Of a stretch of 64,000 nucleotides of DNA, positions 16,262 through 25,067 are shown piece by piece. How positions within the stretch are numbered: the first letter of the stretch is position 1; every line of letters starts with the position of its first letter. This stretch comes from Anaerolineae bacterium. GTDB taxonomy: Bacteria; Chloroflexota; Anaerolineae; 4572-78; J111. The translations under genes were made by a program, and so were the position numbers. The stretch covers positions 1-64,000 of the forward strand of contig JAHDWA010000032.1 in assembly GCA_023382535.1 (NCBI GenBank). The letters run 5' to 3'. Under the pieces are notes generated by a model, which worked only from the letters and a program-made list of their open reading frames with translations, made no database searches and was not told the origin of the DNA.

Positions 16262-17115
16262 GCTTCACTCCGTTTCATTTCTGTTAAAAGTGCCACCAGG
16301 TTCCCCCCTTCGATGCGCTCACGATCCGCATCGTTCAAAAAGGGCATCGCTTGAAAGAGACCAAAGGTTTGTGGAAAACTCAACCACTCCAAGCTCGGGC
16401 TAAAATCCGATCCCCACAGCAAGCGGGTCGAACCGAAGGCGGCCAACAAAGCCTCGACGTAGGGCCAGGCTGCCCGGTGCGGATACTCATAACCGGGCCG
16501 GGTCAGGGCGTAGAAACCGCTCAGCTTAACGTGGACGCCGGGGAAGCGGGCCAGGGCCAGGACATCCTTTAAAGCTTGGCGGGCCGCTGCTGCGTCCGGC
16601 GCAGTTGAAACCGCCGGGGGCAAGCCCAGGTGCGAGATCAACAGCCGCAGTTCGGGGTAGCGTTCCAGCACCGGCGGCCAGGCGACCCAGTGTTCGCCGC
16701 GGGAATTCACAGTGATCAGCCAGCGCTGCCGGACCAGCCAGCGCCACACCTCATCCGAGACCTGACCCAGAGAGGCAGTCTGCTGCGGGTTGAAGAGGTA
16801 CAAACTCAGCCCGGCGAATAACTCGCGCCGCCACGTTTCCAGGGCAGCCACCTCCAAATTAGCCGGTTCAGGCACAAAAGCCAGGGGTCTAAGCCAGGAG
16901 TGGCTGGCCGCCAATTGGCTCAAATAGCGATTGTTGCCTACGGCCCACGGTTCAGCTTCGTAACCGACAGCCAGGACCTGCTGCACCTCGTACTGCTGGG
17001 CCAATCCCTGGTAGAGGGTCACTTCATCCGGCTGGATGCGGCGGCAGTTTTCGGGCAGCAGGGCCACATAACCGGCTTTGAAAAAATGGGCGTGCGCATC
17101 GGCATGGTTTGGCAT
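16258..17115 (-). CDS. Amidohydrolase family protein (PF04909-like TIM barrel)
   Basis: A 285-residue metal-dependent hydrolase or decarboxylase-like protein. The N-terminus has an HxH pair (DAHAHFFK), and later segments include ISHLGLPPAV, HVKLSGFYAL and LWGSDFSPS, the last with the conserved Asp of this family. Members hydrolyse lactones or cyclic amides, or decarboxylate aromatic acids. An AAGGAGAG site precedes the ATG at 17115. It is coupled by ATGA to the M20 peptidase, suggesting stepwise hydrolysis of one compound. Confidence 0.82.
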   Translation of the reverse strand: MPNHADAHAHFFKAGYVALLPENCRRIQPDEVTLYQGLAQQYEVQQVLAVGYEAEPWAVGNNRYLSQLAASHSWLRPLAFVPEPANLEVAALETWRRELFAGLSLYLFNPQQTASLGQVSDEVWRWLVRQRWLITVNSRGEHWVAWPPVLERYPELRLLISHLGLPPAVSTAPDAAAARQALKDVLALARFPGVHVKLSGFYALTRPGYEYPHRAAWPYVEALLAAFGSTRLLWGSDFSPSLEWLSFPQTFGLFQAMPFLNDADRERIEGGNLVALLTEMKRSEA

Positions 17116-17202
17116 GAAATACTCTCCTTAAAATAGACCGGCGGTGGGAGGCCGGAGACAGATGATAACTGTGTAACTCTAATCATTTTTGACGATCAAA
17201 TC

Positions 17203-17277
17203 CGGTAATACGCTTGGAAGGCTGGAAGATTGGGTACCACTTTGTCCAGCCTTCCAAGCTTCCAGTGATAATTACCG
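17203..17277. repeat. Nested inverted repeat downstream of the XRE-STAND regulator
   Basis: An outer pair CGGTAAT/ATTACCG (17203-17209, 17271-17277) encloses a perfect 15-base stem beginning GCTTGGAAGGCTGGA (17212-17226, 17245-17259) with an 18-base loop. It lies between the amidohydrolase start and the regulator stop. There is no T-run on either side. It could terminate or stabilise the regulator transcript, or be a mobile palindrome. Confidence 0.7.
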
Positions 17278-17312
17278 TTTTTGAAAACCAAAATTCATTA
17301 GGAGGCGAAGGG

Positions 17313-20129
17313 TCACGCTTCCCCCACGATCTCCATGACCACCTCCACCAACGGCCTGGATTTGCCCCGCTCCTTGGCCGCCGTCACCACCTCTGGCGGC
17401 AAACCGGCTTCCAGTTCGGCCAGGAGCCGAGCCGCTCTGTCTTTAAGTACTTGCAAGCTAGCGGGGTGATCCCGAACCAGGGTTAGGAGTTCGACCGCCT
17501 GCGCTTTCTTTGCTTCACTGAGAGGACTGCCTTCGTCCAACCCGGCGCTTTCTTTGGCCAGGAGGGTAGCCCAACGGAGCAAGGTGTATAAGAAAGTCAA
17601 GTCGTGCCCTTCTTTCACAGTGATGGCAATTTTTAGGGTTTCAAGAAGGTACTGCCTGGCTGCCGGCAAATCTCCCAGGCCACAGGCAACTTCGCCTAAA
17701 CCGCTGAGAGCCCATAGTCCGGCTCCGTGGCCGATCTCTCGGCCAAGCGTTAAGGCTTCCTCATAGTATCGTTGAGCCTCCGCATATTCCTCCATGGCTA
17801 TAGCTACCTGGCCCAGTTGATTAAGGCGGACGACCGTTCGAAGCCGATCTCCAACCTCTCGCCAAATGGCCAGGCTTTTCTCAGCCAGAGGTTTGGCCAG
17901 GGCCAACCTATCACCCCCCAGGCCTATAGCAACCCAGGCTGGCCCGCCCAGGGCCAGGGCCATGCCATAGCGGTCATCAATTTTTTTAAAAATGGCCAGG
18001 CTTTCCTGATAGTATTGTTCTGCTTCAAGATACTCTCCCTGAGAAAAGGTTATAATCCCCATCTTGTCGAGGGAGTAGCCGATTAGGCGTTGATCCCCAA
18101 TTGCTCGACTCACAGTGAGGCTTTCCTGACTATATTGTTTTGCCTCTGAGTAGTATCCTCCCGAAGCGAACATGACAGTTTCACTCAACTGGAGGAGGGT
18201 TTCGGCGACTCCGGGCAGGTCGCCCAGCTCCCGGCTGATGGCCAGGCTTTCCTGGAATAGTCGTTTTGCTTCTGTAAGCTTATCCTGTGCATCCATTACC
18301 CGGCCCAGAAATCTGAGGGTAAACGCTATTTCTGCTCCCACCTCAAGACGCCGGACCAGCGCCAGGCTTTTCTGGAGGAGTTCCCTGGCCGGCTCATAAT
18401 GGCCGAGGGCATAGCAAAATGCGCCCTGTCGCGCTAAAAGCTTCCCCAGAACAATCTCCCCTGCTCCCCCGCGAGATGCTCCGCCCTTGGCAGTCTCCGT
18501 CGCCCCGGCTAAACTCTCTGCGGCTCGCCTAAAGACCTCTTCCCCCTCTTGAAACCAACTCCGCATCCAGTAGAAATCGTGCAGACTGGTCAAGGCTTGA
18601 TCAATGGTCTCTACCCGACCTTGCTCGACCGCCCAGTTCCAGCCGGCTCGCACATTCTCAATCTCCTCGCTCATCTCGGCCAGGACTGCTTGATACTGCG
18701 CTCCCTTGAGCGCTGCCTCGCGCCGCTGCATAAAAGCCGCGTAATAGGTGCTGTGGCGCTCTTGTGCCTGGACCTGCTCAGGCGGGGCGGCCTGGAGTTT
18801 CTCCCCGGCAAACTGCCGGAGCAGTTCGTGCAGGTGGTAGCGCCCGGCCGGGGTGGCCTGCACCAGTGATTTTTCTACCAGCGCCGCCAGCACCGGCAAG
18901 GTGGCTCCGGCCACATCCTCCGCTGCTTCGGGCCGGAAACCTCCCCGAAAGACTGACAGCCGCCGCAGGACTCCGCGTTCCGCCTCCGCCAGCAAGCTCC
19001 AGGAATGTTCAAAGACGGCCCGCATACTGCGATGGCGTTCCGGCACATTACGCATCGAGCCGGCCAGAAAGTCGAGGCCGTGTTCAATCCCCTGGGCGAT
19101 GTGGGCGCAGGGTAGGGCTTTCAACCAGGCTGCCGCCAACTCGATCCCCAGCGGCATCCCTTCAACCATCTGACAAATCCGAACTACACTTTTTTGCTCG
19201 GCGGTCAGAGAAAAGCCCACCTGCGCCCGGCGGGCGCTCTGGACGAATAACTGGATGGCATCGTAGGACTCGACCCCCACCCAATCCTCCCCCTGAGAGG
19301 GGGAGGATTGGGGAGGGGGTTCGGGATAAGTCATTCCGGTGACAGGATGAAACCAGGCTTCATGCAGATTGAGGGCCTCACGGGAAGTCACCAGCAGTTT
19401 CAGCGCCGGGGCAACGGCCAAAATTTCGGCGAGGAGGTCCACTCCGCTGGCATCCTCCCCTTCGGGAGGGGTTAATAGCTGCTCAAAATTATCCAGAACC
19501 AGCAGCATTTCTTTTTCCCGCAAATAGTCCAGCAATTGCTGCTTAGGTGGCGCGCTGCTGTAGAAAGCGAAGTTGGCCGCCTCGGCGATGGCCGAGACAA
19601 CGCCGCTGGGCGAACTAATTGTGGTCAGAGGAATGAAGAAGATACCGTGACTAAAGGTGGCTTCTGCCGGGGGTGTATCGAGGAGCATCTGCGCGGCTTG
19701 GATCGCCAGGCGGGTTTTGCCAATACCGCCCGGTCCGATCAAGGTCAGTAAGCGACAAGCCGGGTCTCTGAGGCGACGAATAATATCGGTCAGCTCTTTT
19801 TCCCGGCCAATAAAAAGGGTAGGCTGTGAGGGTAGATTAGGCTTAAAAAGGTGAGCCTCTACCCCGGCTGAAGGAGAAAGCGTCGCCGTGACAAACTCCC
19901 CACGAGCCATGCCCAGAAAGTGATCTCTTTCCAGAGCGGGGATAGCCAGATAATCGGCCAGCCGTTCGGCCATTTGCGGCGAGGGCCGGCGTTCATCCCA
20001 CTCAATTTTCTTGAGCGTGACCAGGGCGCAGCCAACCTGCTGAGCCAACTCAGCCTGCGTTAGATCCAGGGCTTTCCGTCGCCGCCGGACCCAGTAACCG
20101 AACGAGGTGATCAGTTCCTCTGTTTTCAC
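17313..20129 (-). CDS. XRE-HTH plus STAND (NB-ARC) ATPase plus TPR regulator
   Basis: A 938-residue signal-transduction ATPase. Residues 1-70 form a Cro/C1-type helix-turn-helix (LDLTQAELAQQVGCALVTLKKIEW). The NB-ARC module follows: Walker A LIGPGGIGKTRLA near residue 130, Walker B EMLLVLDNFEQLL, and a winged-helix part with LPVLAALVEKSL and HELLRQFAGEKL. The C-terminal 400 residues are TPR repeats of the ALGHYEPARELLQKSLAL type. Such proteins act as ATP-dependent transcriptional switches. The start is GTG 20129 behind GGGGGGCG. The linker after GMTYPEP is encoded by a perfect 15-base-arm palindrome (19280-19312). It is divergent from the ScyD-like gene. Confidence 0.88.
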   Translation of the reverse strand: MKTEELITSFGYWVRRRRKALDLTQAELAQQVGCALVTLKKIEWDERRPSPQMAERLADYLAIPALERDHFLGMARGEFVTATLSPSAGVEAHLFKPNLPSQPTLFIGREKELTDIIRRLRDPACRLLTLIGPGGIGKTRLAIQAAQMLLDTPPAEATFSHGIFFIPLTTISSPSGVVSAIAEAANFAFYSSAPPKQQLLDYLREKEMLLVLDNFEQLLTPPEGEDASGVDLLAEILAVAPALKLLVTSREALNLHEAWFHPVTGMTYPEPPPQSSPSQGEDWVGVESYDAIQLFVQSARRAQVGFSLTAEQKSVVRICQMVEGMPLGIELAAAWLKALPCAHIAQGIEHGLDFLAGSMRNVPERHRSMRAVFEHSWSLLAEAERGVLRRLSVFRGGFRPEAAEDVAGATLPVLAALVEKSLVQATPAGRYHLHELLRQFAGEKLQAAPPEQVQAQERHSTYYAAFMQRREAALKGAQYQAVLAEMSEEIENVRAGWNWAVEQGRVETIDQALTSLHDFYWMRSWFQEGEEVFRRAAESLAGATETAKGGASRGGAGEIVLGKLLARQGAFCYALGHYEPARELLQKSLALVRRLEVGAEIAFTLRFLGRVMDAQDKLTEAKRLFQESLAISRELGDLPGVAETLLQLSETVMFASGGYYSEAKQYSQESLTVSRAIGDQRLIGYSLDKMGIITFSQGEYLEAEQYYQESLAIFKKIDDRYGMALALGGPAWVAIGLGGDRLALAKPLAEKSLAIWREVGDRLRTVVRLNQLGQVAIAMEEYAEAQRYYEEALTLGREIGHGAGLWALSGLGEVACGLGDLPAARQYLLETLKIAITVKEGHDLTFLYTLLRWATLLAKESAGLDEGSPLSEAKKAQAVELLTLVRDHPASLQVLKDRAARLLAELEAGLPPEVVTAAKERGKSRPLVEVVMEIVGEA
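19280..19312. repeat. Palindrome inside the STAND regulator coding sequence
   Basis: Perfect 15-base arms (CCCAATCCTCCCCCT and its complement) are separated by the loop GAG. It encodes the Pro/Ser/Gly-rich linker SSPSQGEDW between the NB-ARC sensor strand and the next helix. The second STAND regulator carries an unrelated insert at the equivalent position. Confidence 0.85.
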
Positions 20130-20249
20130 CGTCCGCCCCCCTGACTTTATATTGTACTCCAAAAGGATACCAACGCAATAGGTTTTTTTGCTTTAATAGC
20201 TATGAGATTTCGATGCATGGCAAGGAGTAATGAAAAGTAAGGGGGTTCA

Positions 20250-21398
20250 ATGTTACTATATCGAGTATTTCAAGGGTTCGTCATAGTAAGCTTACTGGTC
20301 ACGATGGTGCTCGGCGAAAGCCCGGCCCAGGCGCAAGAGCCGGAGCCGCTCTCGGCCAATGTGTCCACCTTTGCCACCAGCCTGGTCTACCCGCGCGGGT
20401 TAGAATTTGGCTCCGATGGCTCCCTATACGTGGCCGAAGCCGGGCAAGGGGGGAACATCGAGCCCCATCGCACCTGTCCGGGGGGATATGCCTCACCTTT
20501 GATGCCTTACCAGATTGGGATGACCGGCCAGGTTTCCAAAATCAGTCCCACCGGCGAACGGACGATGGTCCTGAAGGCGCTGCCGTCCGCCCGTGACAAG
20601 TCCGGCGATGTGATCGGTCCAAATGATGTAACTTTCCTGGGCGACACGCTGTATGTGTTGTCGGCCGGGGGTGGCTGCTCACAGGGTATGCCCAACACGC
20701 CCACCGCCGCACCTCTGAATAATGATTATGAGCTTGACGGCGGAACTTATGACCTGAGTGCAATTGGCGGGATTACCCTGGATGGCCAAATCCGGCGGGT
20801 GCTGGATATGCCGGCCAACGAGGGACACCTTACGCTCACGGCGCTAACCTTCCACGATGGCGCGTTCTATATTAGCAGCCTGGGCGAATTTCCCATCCAG
20901 CAGGGCACGTCCAAGATTTACAAAGTCACACTCGATGGGCAGCCGGAGGTCTTCGCCGCAGGGCTAACGGCGGTGCTGGGCCTGGCCTTCGACAGCCAGG
21001 GGCAACTCTACGCTCTGGAAGCCAGTACGGTAGATAACAACTTGCCCGTGCCTGGCGCAGGCCGGGTGGTCCGCGTGGGCGCGAAGGGTGCTCTCGAACC
21101 GGTGGCGACTGGCTTGAGCTTTCCCGGTGGACTGACCTTTGGGCCTGACGGCCAGTTGTACGTTTCCAATTTTGCGTATGGCGGCCATCCGAGCAAGGGT
21201 GAAATTTTACGCATTGATGTCACCGCTGCGCCCGCCACCCTCCCTACAAGTGGGGGTGTCACTGACCCGCTACCCGGCATGTGGCTAATGCTGTTGGCCG
21301 GGGGTAGCTTGATTGGAGTTGGCTGGCGGTTACGCGGCAAGTCATCGCTACCCGTATTCAACTGGCTTAAGCCGCAACAGCGGGGTACAAGTAAATAA
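20250..21398 (+). CDS. ScyD/ScyE-type secreted beta-propeller protein with LPTSG sorting signal
   Basis: A 382-residue exported protein. A signal peptide (residues 1-28, ending ESPAQAQ) is followed by a propeller-like domain with repeated motifs such as YPRGLEFGSDGSLYVAE, VLGLAFDSQGQLYALE and FPGGLTFGPDGQLYVSN, as in ScyD/ScyE family proteins. Near the C-terminus LPTSGG, a hydrophobic stretch (WLMLLAGGSLIGVGW) and basic residues resemble a sortase signal, though about 20 residues follow. It is probably surface-anchored; function unknown. ScyD and ScyE are named from cyanobacterial scytonemin clusters, but there is no other sign of that pathway here. Confidence 0.8.
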   Translation: MLLYRVFQGFVIVSLLVTMVLGESPAQAQEPEPLSANVSTFATSLVYPRGLEFGSDGSLYVAEAGQGGNIEPHRTCPGGYASPLMPYQIGMTGQVSKISPTGERTMVLKALPSARDKSGDVIGPNDVTFLGDTLYVLSAGGGCSQGMPNTPTAAPLNNDYELDGGTYDLSAIGGITLDGQIRRVLDMPANEGHLTLTALTFHDGAFYISSLGEFPIQQGTSKIYKVTLDGQPEVFAAGLTAVLGLAFDSQGQLYALEASTVDNNLPVPGAGRVVRVGAKGALEPVATGLSFPGGLTFGPDGQLYVSNFAYGGHPSKGEILRIDVTAAPATLPTSGGVTDPLPGMWLMLLAGGSLIGVGWRLRGKSSLPVFNWLKPQQRGTSK

Positions 21399-21431
21399 CT
21401 CAAGTTGCTACCTACTTCAGCAATTTCAAAA

Positions 21432-21486
21432 TTCACCACAGAGAAACAGTGGAAAATAACAAAAATCTCTATGTCTCTGTGGTGAA
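21432..21486. repeat. Inverted repeat between the two secreted-protein genes
   Basis: Perfect 13-base arms TTCACCACAGAGA and TCTCTGTGGTGAA are separated by 29 bases. The 'CACAGAG' phrase also appears in the gap at 26695-26715, so this is probably a dispersed repeat. It could act as a weak terminator between the ScyD-like and LysM-like genes. Confidence 0.65.
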
Positions 21487-21577
21487 AAAGTGTCAATCTA
21501 ATTTTAAGGGTTTTTGAACCACGCCGAAAATTTCGAGAGTTTTTTATCATTCTTACCCAATTAAAGGAGGTTTTCTG

Positions 21578-22873
21578 ATGAAAAAGGCATTTAACCTGAA
21601 CTGTCTGATAGTGCTGCTAATAGTGATGCTGGCCCTGTCGCCCGCCGCGGTTCTGGCCCAAAGCGAGGTGGACTGTGACTCTGAGGTGGTGGTGCAGGCC
21701 AACGACTGGCTGTCGAAGCTGGCCGAAAAGTATTATGGCGATCCGCTGGCTTATCAGGTCATTGCCGACGCCACCAACACCCAGAACGCTGCCGACGCCA
21801 GCTACGCCAAAATTGAAAATGTGGACGTGATCGAGCCGGGCTGGAAGTTATGCATCCCGGCCCATAAGGTGGCCCACACGCCCGCTGCCCCGGCTGAAAC
21901 GCCTGCTGCTGCTGACATCATCGCCAGCGCGATGAGCGCCGCGCCCCCGGCTATTGCCCAGGGCGCAACCATTGTGGACTACCCCACTGACCCCACCGCC
22001 CCGCTCATCGAACTGCGGGCGGGCAGCAACGGCTGGACCTGTTTCCCCGACTGGCCCGCAACTCCCGGCAACGATCCGCAGTGCTTTGACAAAGCCTGGA
22101 TGCAGTGGCTCGATGCGCTGGTGACTGGAGCGGAGCCAAATATTACCACCCCCGGCCTGGCCTACATGGTCGAAGGGGGCAGCGACGCCAGCAACACCGA
22201 CCCGCTGGCCCTGGAACCCGCTCCCGGCGAGGATTGGGTGACGACCCCACCCCATGTCATGCTTCTCTTTCCCGATAAATTGGACACGACCCACTTTTCC
22301 ACCGATCATCACTATGGCGGCCCCTACGTGATGTACGCCGGGACTCCCTACGAACATATCATGATGCCGATTGAAACAGCAGCCGTACCCCGGACAGCGG
22401 ATAAAATGGTCAGCGCTATAAGCGCCGCGCCGCCAGCCATTGCTCAGAATGCCACCATTATGGATTATCCGGCTGACCCCACCGCGCCGCTCATTGAACT
22501 GCGGGCAGGCAGCAACGGCTGGACTTGTTTTCCCGATTGGCCGGCTACCCCCGGCAACGACCCTCAATGTTTTGACAAGATGTGGATGGAGTGGTTCAAC
22601 GCTCTCGTAAGCGGGACCGAACCCAACATCACCGAACCGGGACTAGCCTATATGCTTCAGGGCGGCAGTGACCCCAGCAACACCGATCCGCTCGCTGTCG
22701 AGCCAGCCCCCGGCGAGGATTGGGTTACAACCCCACCCCATGTGATGCTTCTTTTGCCCGGCAAACTGGACCTCACTCTATTTAGCACCGATCATCACTA
22801 TGGTGGGCCATATGTGATGTTTGCGGGAACGCCTTACGAACACATCATGATGCCGGTAGCAGAGGTGAAGTAG
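21578..22873 (+). CDS. Secreted protein: LysM-like domain plus two tandem copies of an uncharacterised module
   Basis: A 431-residue exported protein with a signal peptide (residues 1-27, cleavage after VLAQ). Residues 30-95 look like a LysM-type domain (VVQANDWLSKLAEKYYGDPLAYQVIADATN and GWKLCIPA). Two nearly identical modules of about 140 residues follow, each running from APPAIAQ through IELRAGSNGWTCFPDWPAT, PQCFDK, EPNITxPGLAYM, EDWVTTPPHVMLL and STDHHYGGPYVM to GTPYEHIMMP. I do not recognise the module. Conserved Cys pairs, an HH pair and aromatic residues suggest a disulfide- or metal-stabilised extracellular fold. An AAAGGAGG site precedes the ATG. Confidence 0.85.
   Translation: MKKAFNLNCLIVLLIVMLALSPAAVLAQSEVDCDSEVVVQANDWLSKLAEKYYGDPLAYQVIADATNTQNAADASYAKIENVDVIEPGWKLCIPAHKVAHTPAAPAETPAAADIIASAMSAAPPAIAQGATIVDYPTDPTAPLIELRAGSNGWTCFPDWPATPGNDPQCFDKAWMQWLDALVTGAEPNITTPGLAYMVEGGSDASNTDPLALEPAPGEDWVTTPPHVMLLFPDKLDTTHFSTDHHYGGPYVMYAGTPYEHIMMPIETAAVPRTADKMVSAISAAPPAIAQNATIMDYPADPTAPLIELRAGSNGWTCFPDWPATPGNDPQCFDKMWMEWFNALVSGTEPNITEPGLAYMLQGGSDPSNTDPLAVEPAPGEDWVTTPPHVMLLLPGKLDLTLFSTDHHYGGPYVMFAGTPYEHIMMPVAEVK
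21929..22858 (+). repeat. Tandem intragenic duplication of a ~445-base module
   Basis: Unit 1 (about 21929-22373) and unit 2 (about 22408-22858) encode the two homologous modules of the LysM-like secreted protein. Most changes are at third codon positions, so both copies seem to be under selection to keep the protein sequence. Confidence 0.85.
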
Positions 22874-22903
22874 GCAGACTATCTTGTTTACAATAGAACT
22901 TGA

Positions 22904-23746
22904 TCATGGTCCAACATAGCCTTTACCGGCTAGCATCCCGGCGATCAGCTCGCCGGTGACTGGGGACGAAACCGGCTCAACTTCTATCACGGTCAGGCTT
23001 TCCGCCGCTTCGCCGTAAGGGGCTTCAGCCAGGATGATGCCGCCCGGCCCCATGGCCAGCGAGCAGCCGATGCACTTGTAGCCCTGCCACGGCCCGCCGC
23101 GCAGCCAGCCGACATTGCTCACGCCAACCACGGTCAAATCATAAAGTTTAGTCAACGTAGAATAGGCGGTCTTCCACAGCTCGCCATAGGGTTCCTGGCT
23201 GTTGTCGTGCTCCGGCGGCATGGCCCAGGCGCAGGGCGACAGCAAGAGCTGCGCGCCCATACGGGCTAGGGAATGTCCAAAAACCAACGAATTGGGGAAA
23301 TTATCAGCGCAAATGTTGACGCCGATGGTCCCGAGCGGCGTTTGAACCACAGCCAGAGAGTCGCCGGTAGAGTACAAATCCTGGGCAATCTCCATGATGT
23401 TGATCTTGCGGTGTTTCAACAAGATTTCACCTTGCGGCGAAAGCAGCACCGCCGCATTGTAAATTCGCTCCCCGGCTCGTTCAGTCAGTCCCGCTACTAC
23501 GTAGACGCCCGCCTGTTCAGCGGCTTCCGCCAGCGCGTTGCTGTGCGGGCCGGGGATGGATTGGGCCAGTTCCCGCGCCGCCGGGTCGGTCCAGCCGAGG
23601 TCGAGACATTCCGGCAAAACGACAATGGCGCAGCCGTGCTCGGCGGCCTGGCGGATCATCCACCTGGCCCGTTGCAGATTGTGATCAGGCAGGCCGCCCT
23701 CGACGAGCATTTGGGCCATACCAAGTTTGAAACTAGATTTACTCAT
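22904..23746 (-). CDS. Nitrilase-superfamily carbon-nitrogen hydrolase
   Basis: A 280-residue amidase with the Glu-Lys-Cys triad: Glu in VLPECLDLGW, Lys in LKHRKINIME and Cys in GVNICADNFPN. It hydrolyses an amide, carbamoyl group or nitrile in the cytosol. The start is ATG 23746 after a GGAG site; a longer in-frame ATG four codons upstream is less likely. It is the last gene of the minus-strand operon that begins at 29845, and is separated from the alpha/beta hydrolase gene by two copies of a short palindromic repeat. Confidence 0.88.
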   Translation of the reverse strand: MSKSSFKLGMAQMLVEGGLPDHNLQRARWMIRQAAEHGCAIVVLPECLDLGWTDPAARELAQSIPGPHSNALAEAAEQAGVYVVAGLTERAGERIYNAAVLLSPQGEILLKHRKINIMEIAQDLYSTGDSLAVVQTPLGTIGVNICADNFPNSLVFGHSLARMGAQLLLSPCAWAMPPEHDNSQEPYGELWKTAYSTLTKLYDLTVVGVSNVGWLRGGPWQGYKCIGCSLAMGPGGIILAEAPYGEAAESLTVIEVEPVSSPVTGELIAGMLAGKGYVGP

Positions 23747-23752
23747 AGCCAG

Positions 23753-23845
23753 CTCCAAAGCACGGTTTTGGACTCCTACATCATCTGAAACAATTTTTTA
23801 GCCTCTGCCTTCGCCTTAGCCTTTCCAAAGCAAGCTTTGGACTCC
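23753..23845. repeat. Two copies of a CCAAAG-stem-TTTGGACTCC element
   Basis: The copies at 23753-23776 and 23824-23845 both begin TCCAAAGC and end TTTGGACTCC; the second has a perfect CCAAAGC/GCTTTGG stem. They fill the gap between the alpha/beta hydrolase stop and the nitrilase start. Related elements with other stems but the same GGACTCC tail lie at 10058 and inside the helicase gene at 32003. Confidence 0.7.
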
Positions 23846-24985
23846 TCATTTTAGCCAGCGTTCAAGCCACTCAAAGGCCTCGGCCTGCATGGCCCGATCG
23901 AATTTGTGAGGGCCGGGGTAGAAGGAACAGCGGCAGCGGTCTGGCGCGCCGGCCTTGGCGTACACTTCCTGCAAAATCGTGGCGGCCCGTTCCATTTCGG
24001 GCAGAGTAAACAGCTCGTCGTCCGAGTCGTTCAGCACCAGCGCCGGCAGGGGGACGCGCAGGCCCAGGATTTCGGGAAAGTCGAGATCGCGGGGAAGTAA
24101 GGGTATGTAGATCATCCAGGTATGGGTGTAGCTTGTGTAGAGCAGGAAGTCGCGCCAGGTCGTCATCATGCCGACACAAACAGCACAGCGAATCCGCGGG
24201 TCCAGACCACCCAGAAAACCGGTCCGCAGCCCGCCCCCGGACAGGCCGCAACAGCCCACCCGGCCGGCATCTACCTCCGGCCGGGCGCAGAGCACATCCA
24301 AAGCCCGCTGATCCTCGGCCAGAAAGACGCCCGGCCAGGTCGTCCCGGCGCAAAAGAGGGACTTGGCCATAATGTGCTCGTGCTCCATAGCCCAGGTATT
24401 GTAGGCTTCGATATTGGCAGGCGTGGCCGGGTCAGGGTCCGCGATACCTGCTTGAATCACTTCAGGCACATCTTTAAGGAGCACGCGCCGGCTGGCAAAG
24501 TCAAAGGCATCGTGGACGAGCACCGCATAGCCGCGCCGGGCAAGCTCATTAGTCCAGGCGACGCCGCCATAATACTGCGCCTGGTGACCACCCATCATGG
24601 AGTGCAGGTCCTCTCCTGTTCGGGCAATCTTACGCCAGCCAAAGTATTTGTTGGCGGCATGGTCGTGCAGAGCCAGGATGCCGGGCAACGGACCGGTCGC
24701 CCCGGCCGGTTTGAGGAAAACCGCTTCGGTCGGCGGGCCGTAAGGTAGGTGCCAGGATAATTTTTCAATATGGAGACCATCGTAGGTTAACTGCTCCTGC
24801 ACCGTCACCGCAGGAACGCCGCCGGTATCGGGCTGGGCCAGCAGATCGAGCACGCGCTGCCGGGCTACAGGCCGCCAGGTCTCGACATCCGTCCAGCGTT
24901 CATTCCGAAAAGAGAGCGCCGCCGGTCCTTCCCCTACCAGGGAAGCGGCCCACGAACCATATACGCCGATCATGTTAGCTTGCAT
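23846..24985 (-). CDS. Alpha/beta hydrolase (dienelactone hydrolase/acetyl-esterase type)
   Basis: A 379-residue serine hydrolase. The nucleophile elbow is GLSGGG within VGCCGLSGGGLRTGFLGG, the acid is probably in LNDSDDELF, and the His is in PGPHKFDRAM. The N-terminal 100 residues form a cap-like region preceding PLPGILALHDHAANKYFGW. The family includes acetyl-xylan esterase- and platelet-activating-factor-hydrolase-like proteins; a deacylation or ester cleavage in carbohydrate metabolism is likely. Its direction and spacing place it in the same operon as the AAC(3)-like and nitrilase genes. Confidence 0.82.
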   Translation of the reverse strand: MQANMIGVYGSWAASLVGEGPAALSFRNERWTDVETWRPVARQRVLDLLAQPDTGGVPAVTVQEQLTYDGLHIEKLSWHLPYGPPTEAVFLKPAGATGPLPGILALHDHAANKYFGWRKIARTGEDLHSMMGGHQAQYYGGVAWTNELARRGYAVLVHDAFDFASRRVLLKDVPEVIQAGIADPDPATPANIEAYNTWAMEHEHIMAKSLFCAGTTWPGVFLAEDQRALDVLCARPEVDAGRVGCCGLSGGGLRTGFLGGLDPRIRCAVCVGMMTTWRDFLLYTSYTHTWMIYIPLLPRDLDFPEILGLRVPLPALVLNDSDDELFTLPEMERAATILQEVYAKAGAPDRCRCSFYPGPHKFDRAMQAEAFEWLERWLK

Positions 24986-25067
24986 TCACTCTAACTCCAT
25001 CCTGCTAAAAATAAACTTGGCCCCCTGCTTTTCATTCTTGCTGCTGTACCACAGTTGATTTTAACTC

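Noticed and set aside
17313..20129. The STAND regulator as an Avs-type or other NLR defence protein
   Set aside because: The N-terminal domain is an ordinary XRE helix-turn-helix with no nuclease or protease effector, and no defence genes are adjacent; a transcriptional role is simpler.
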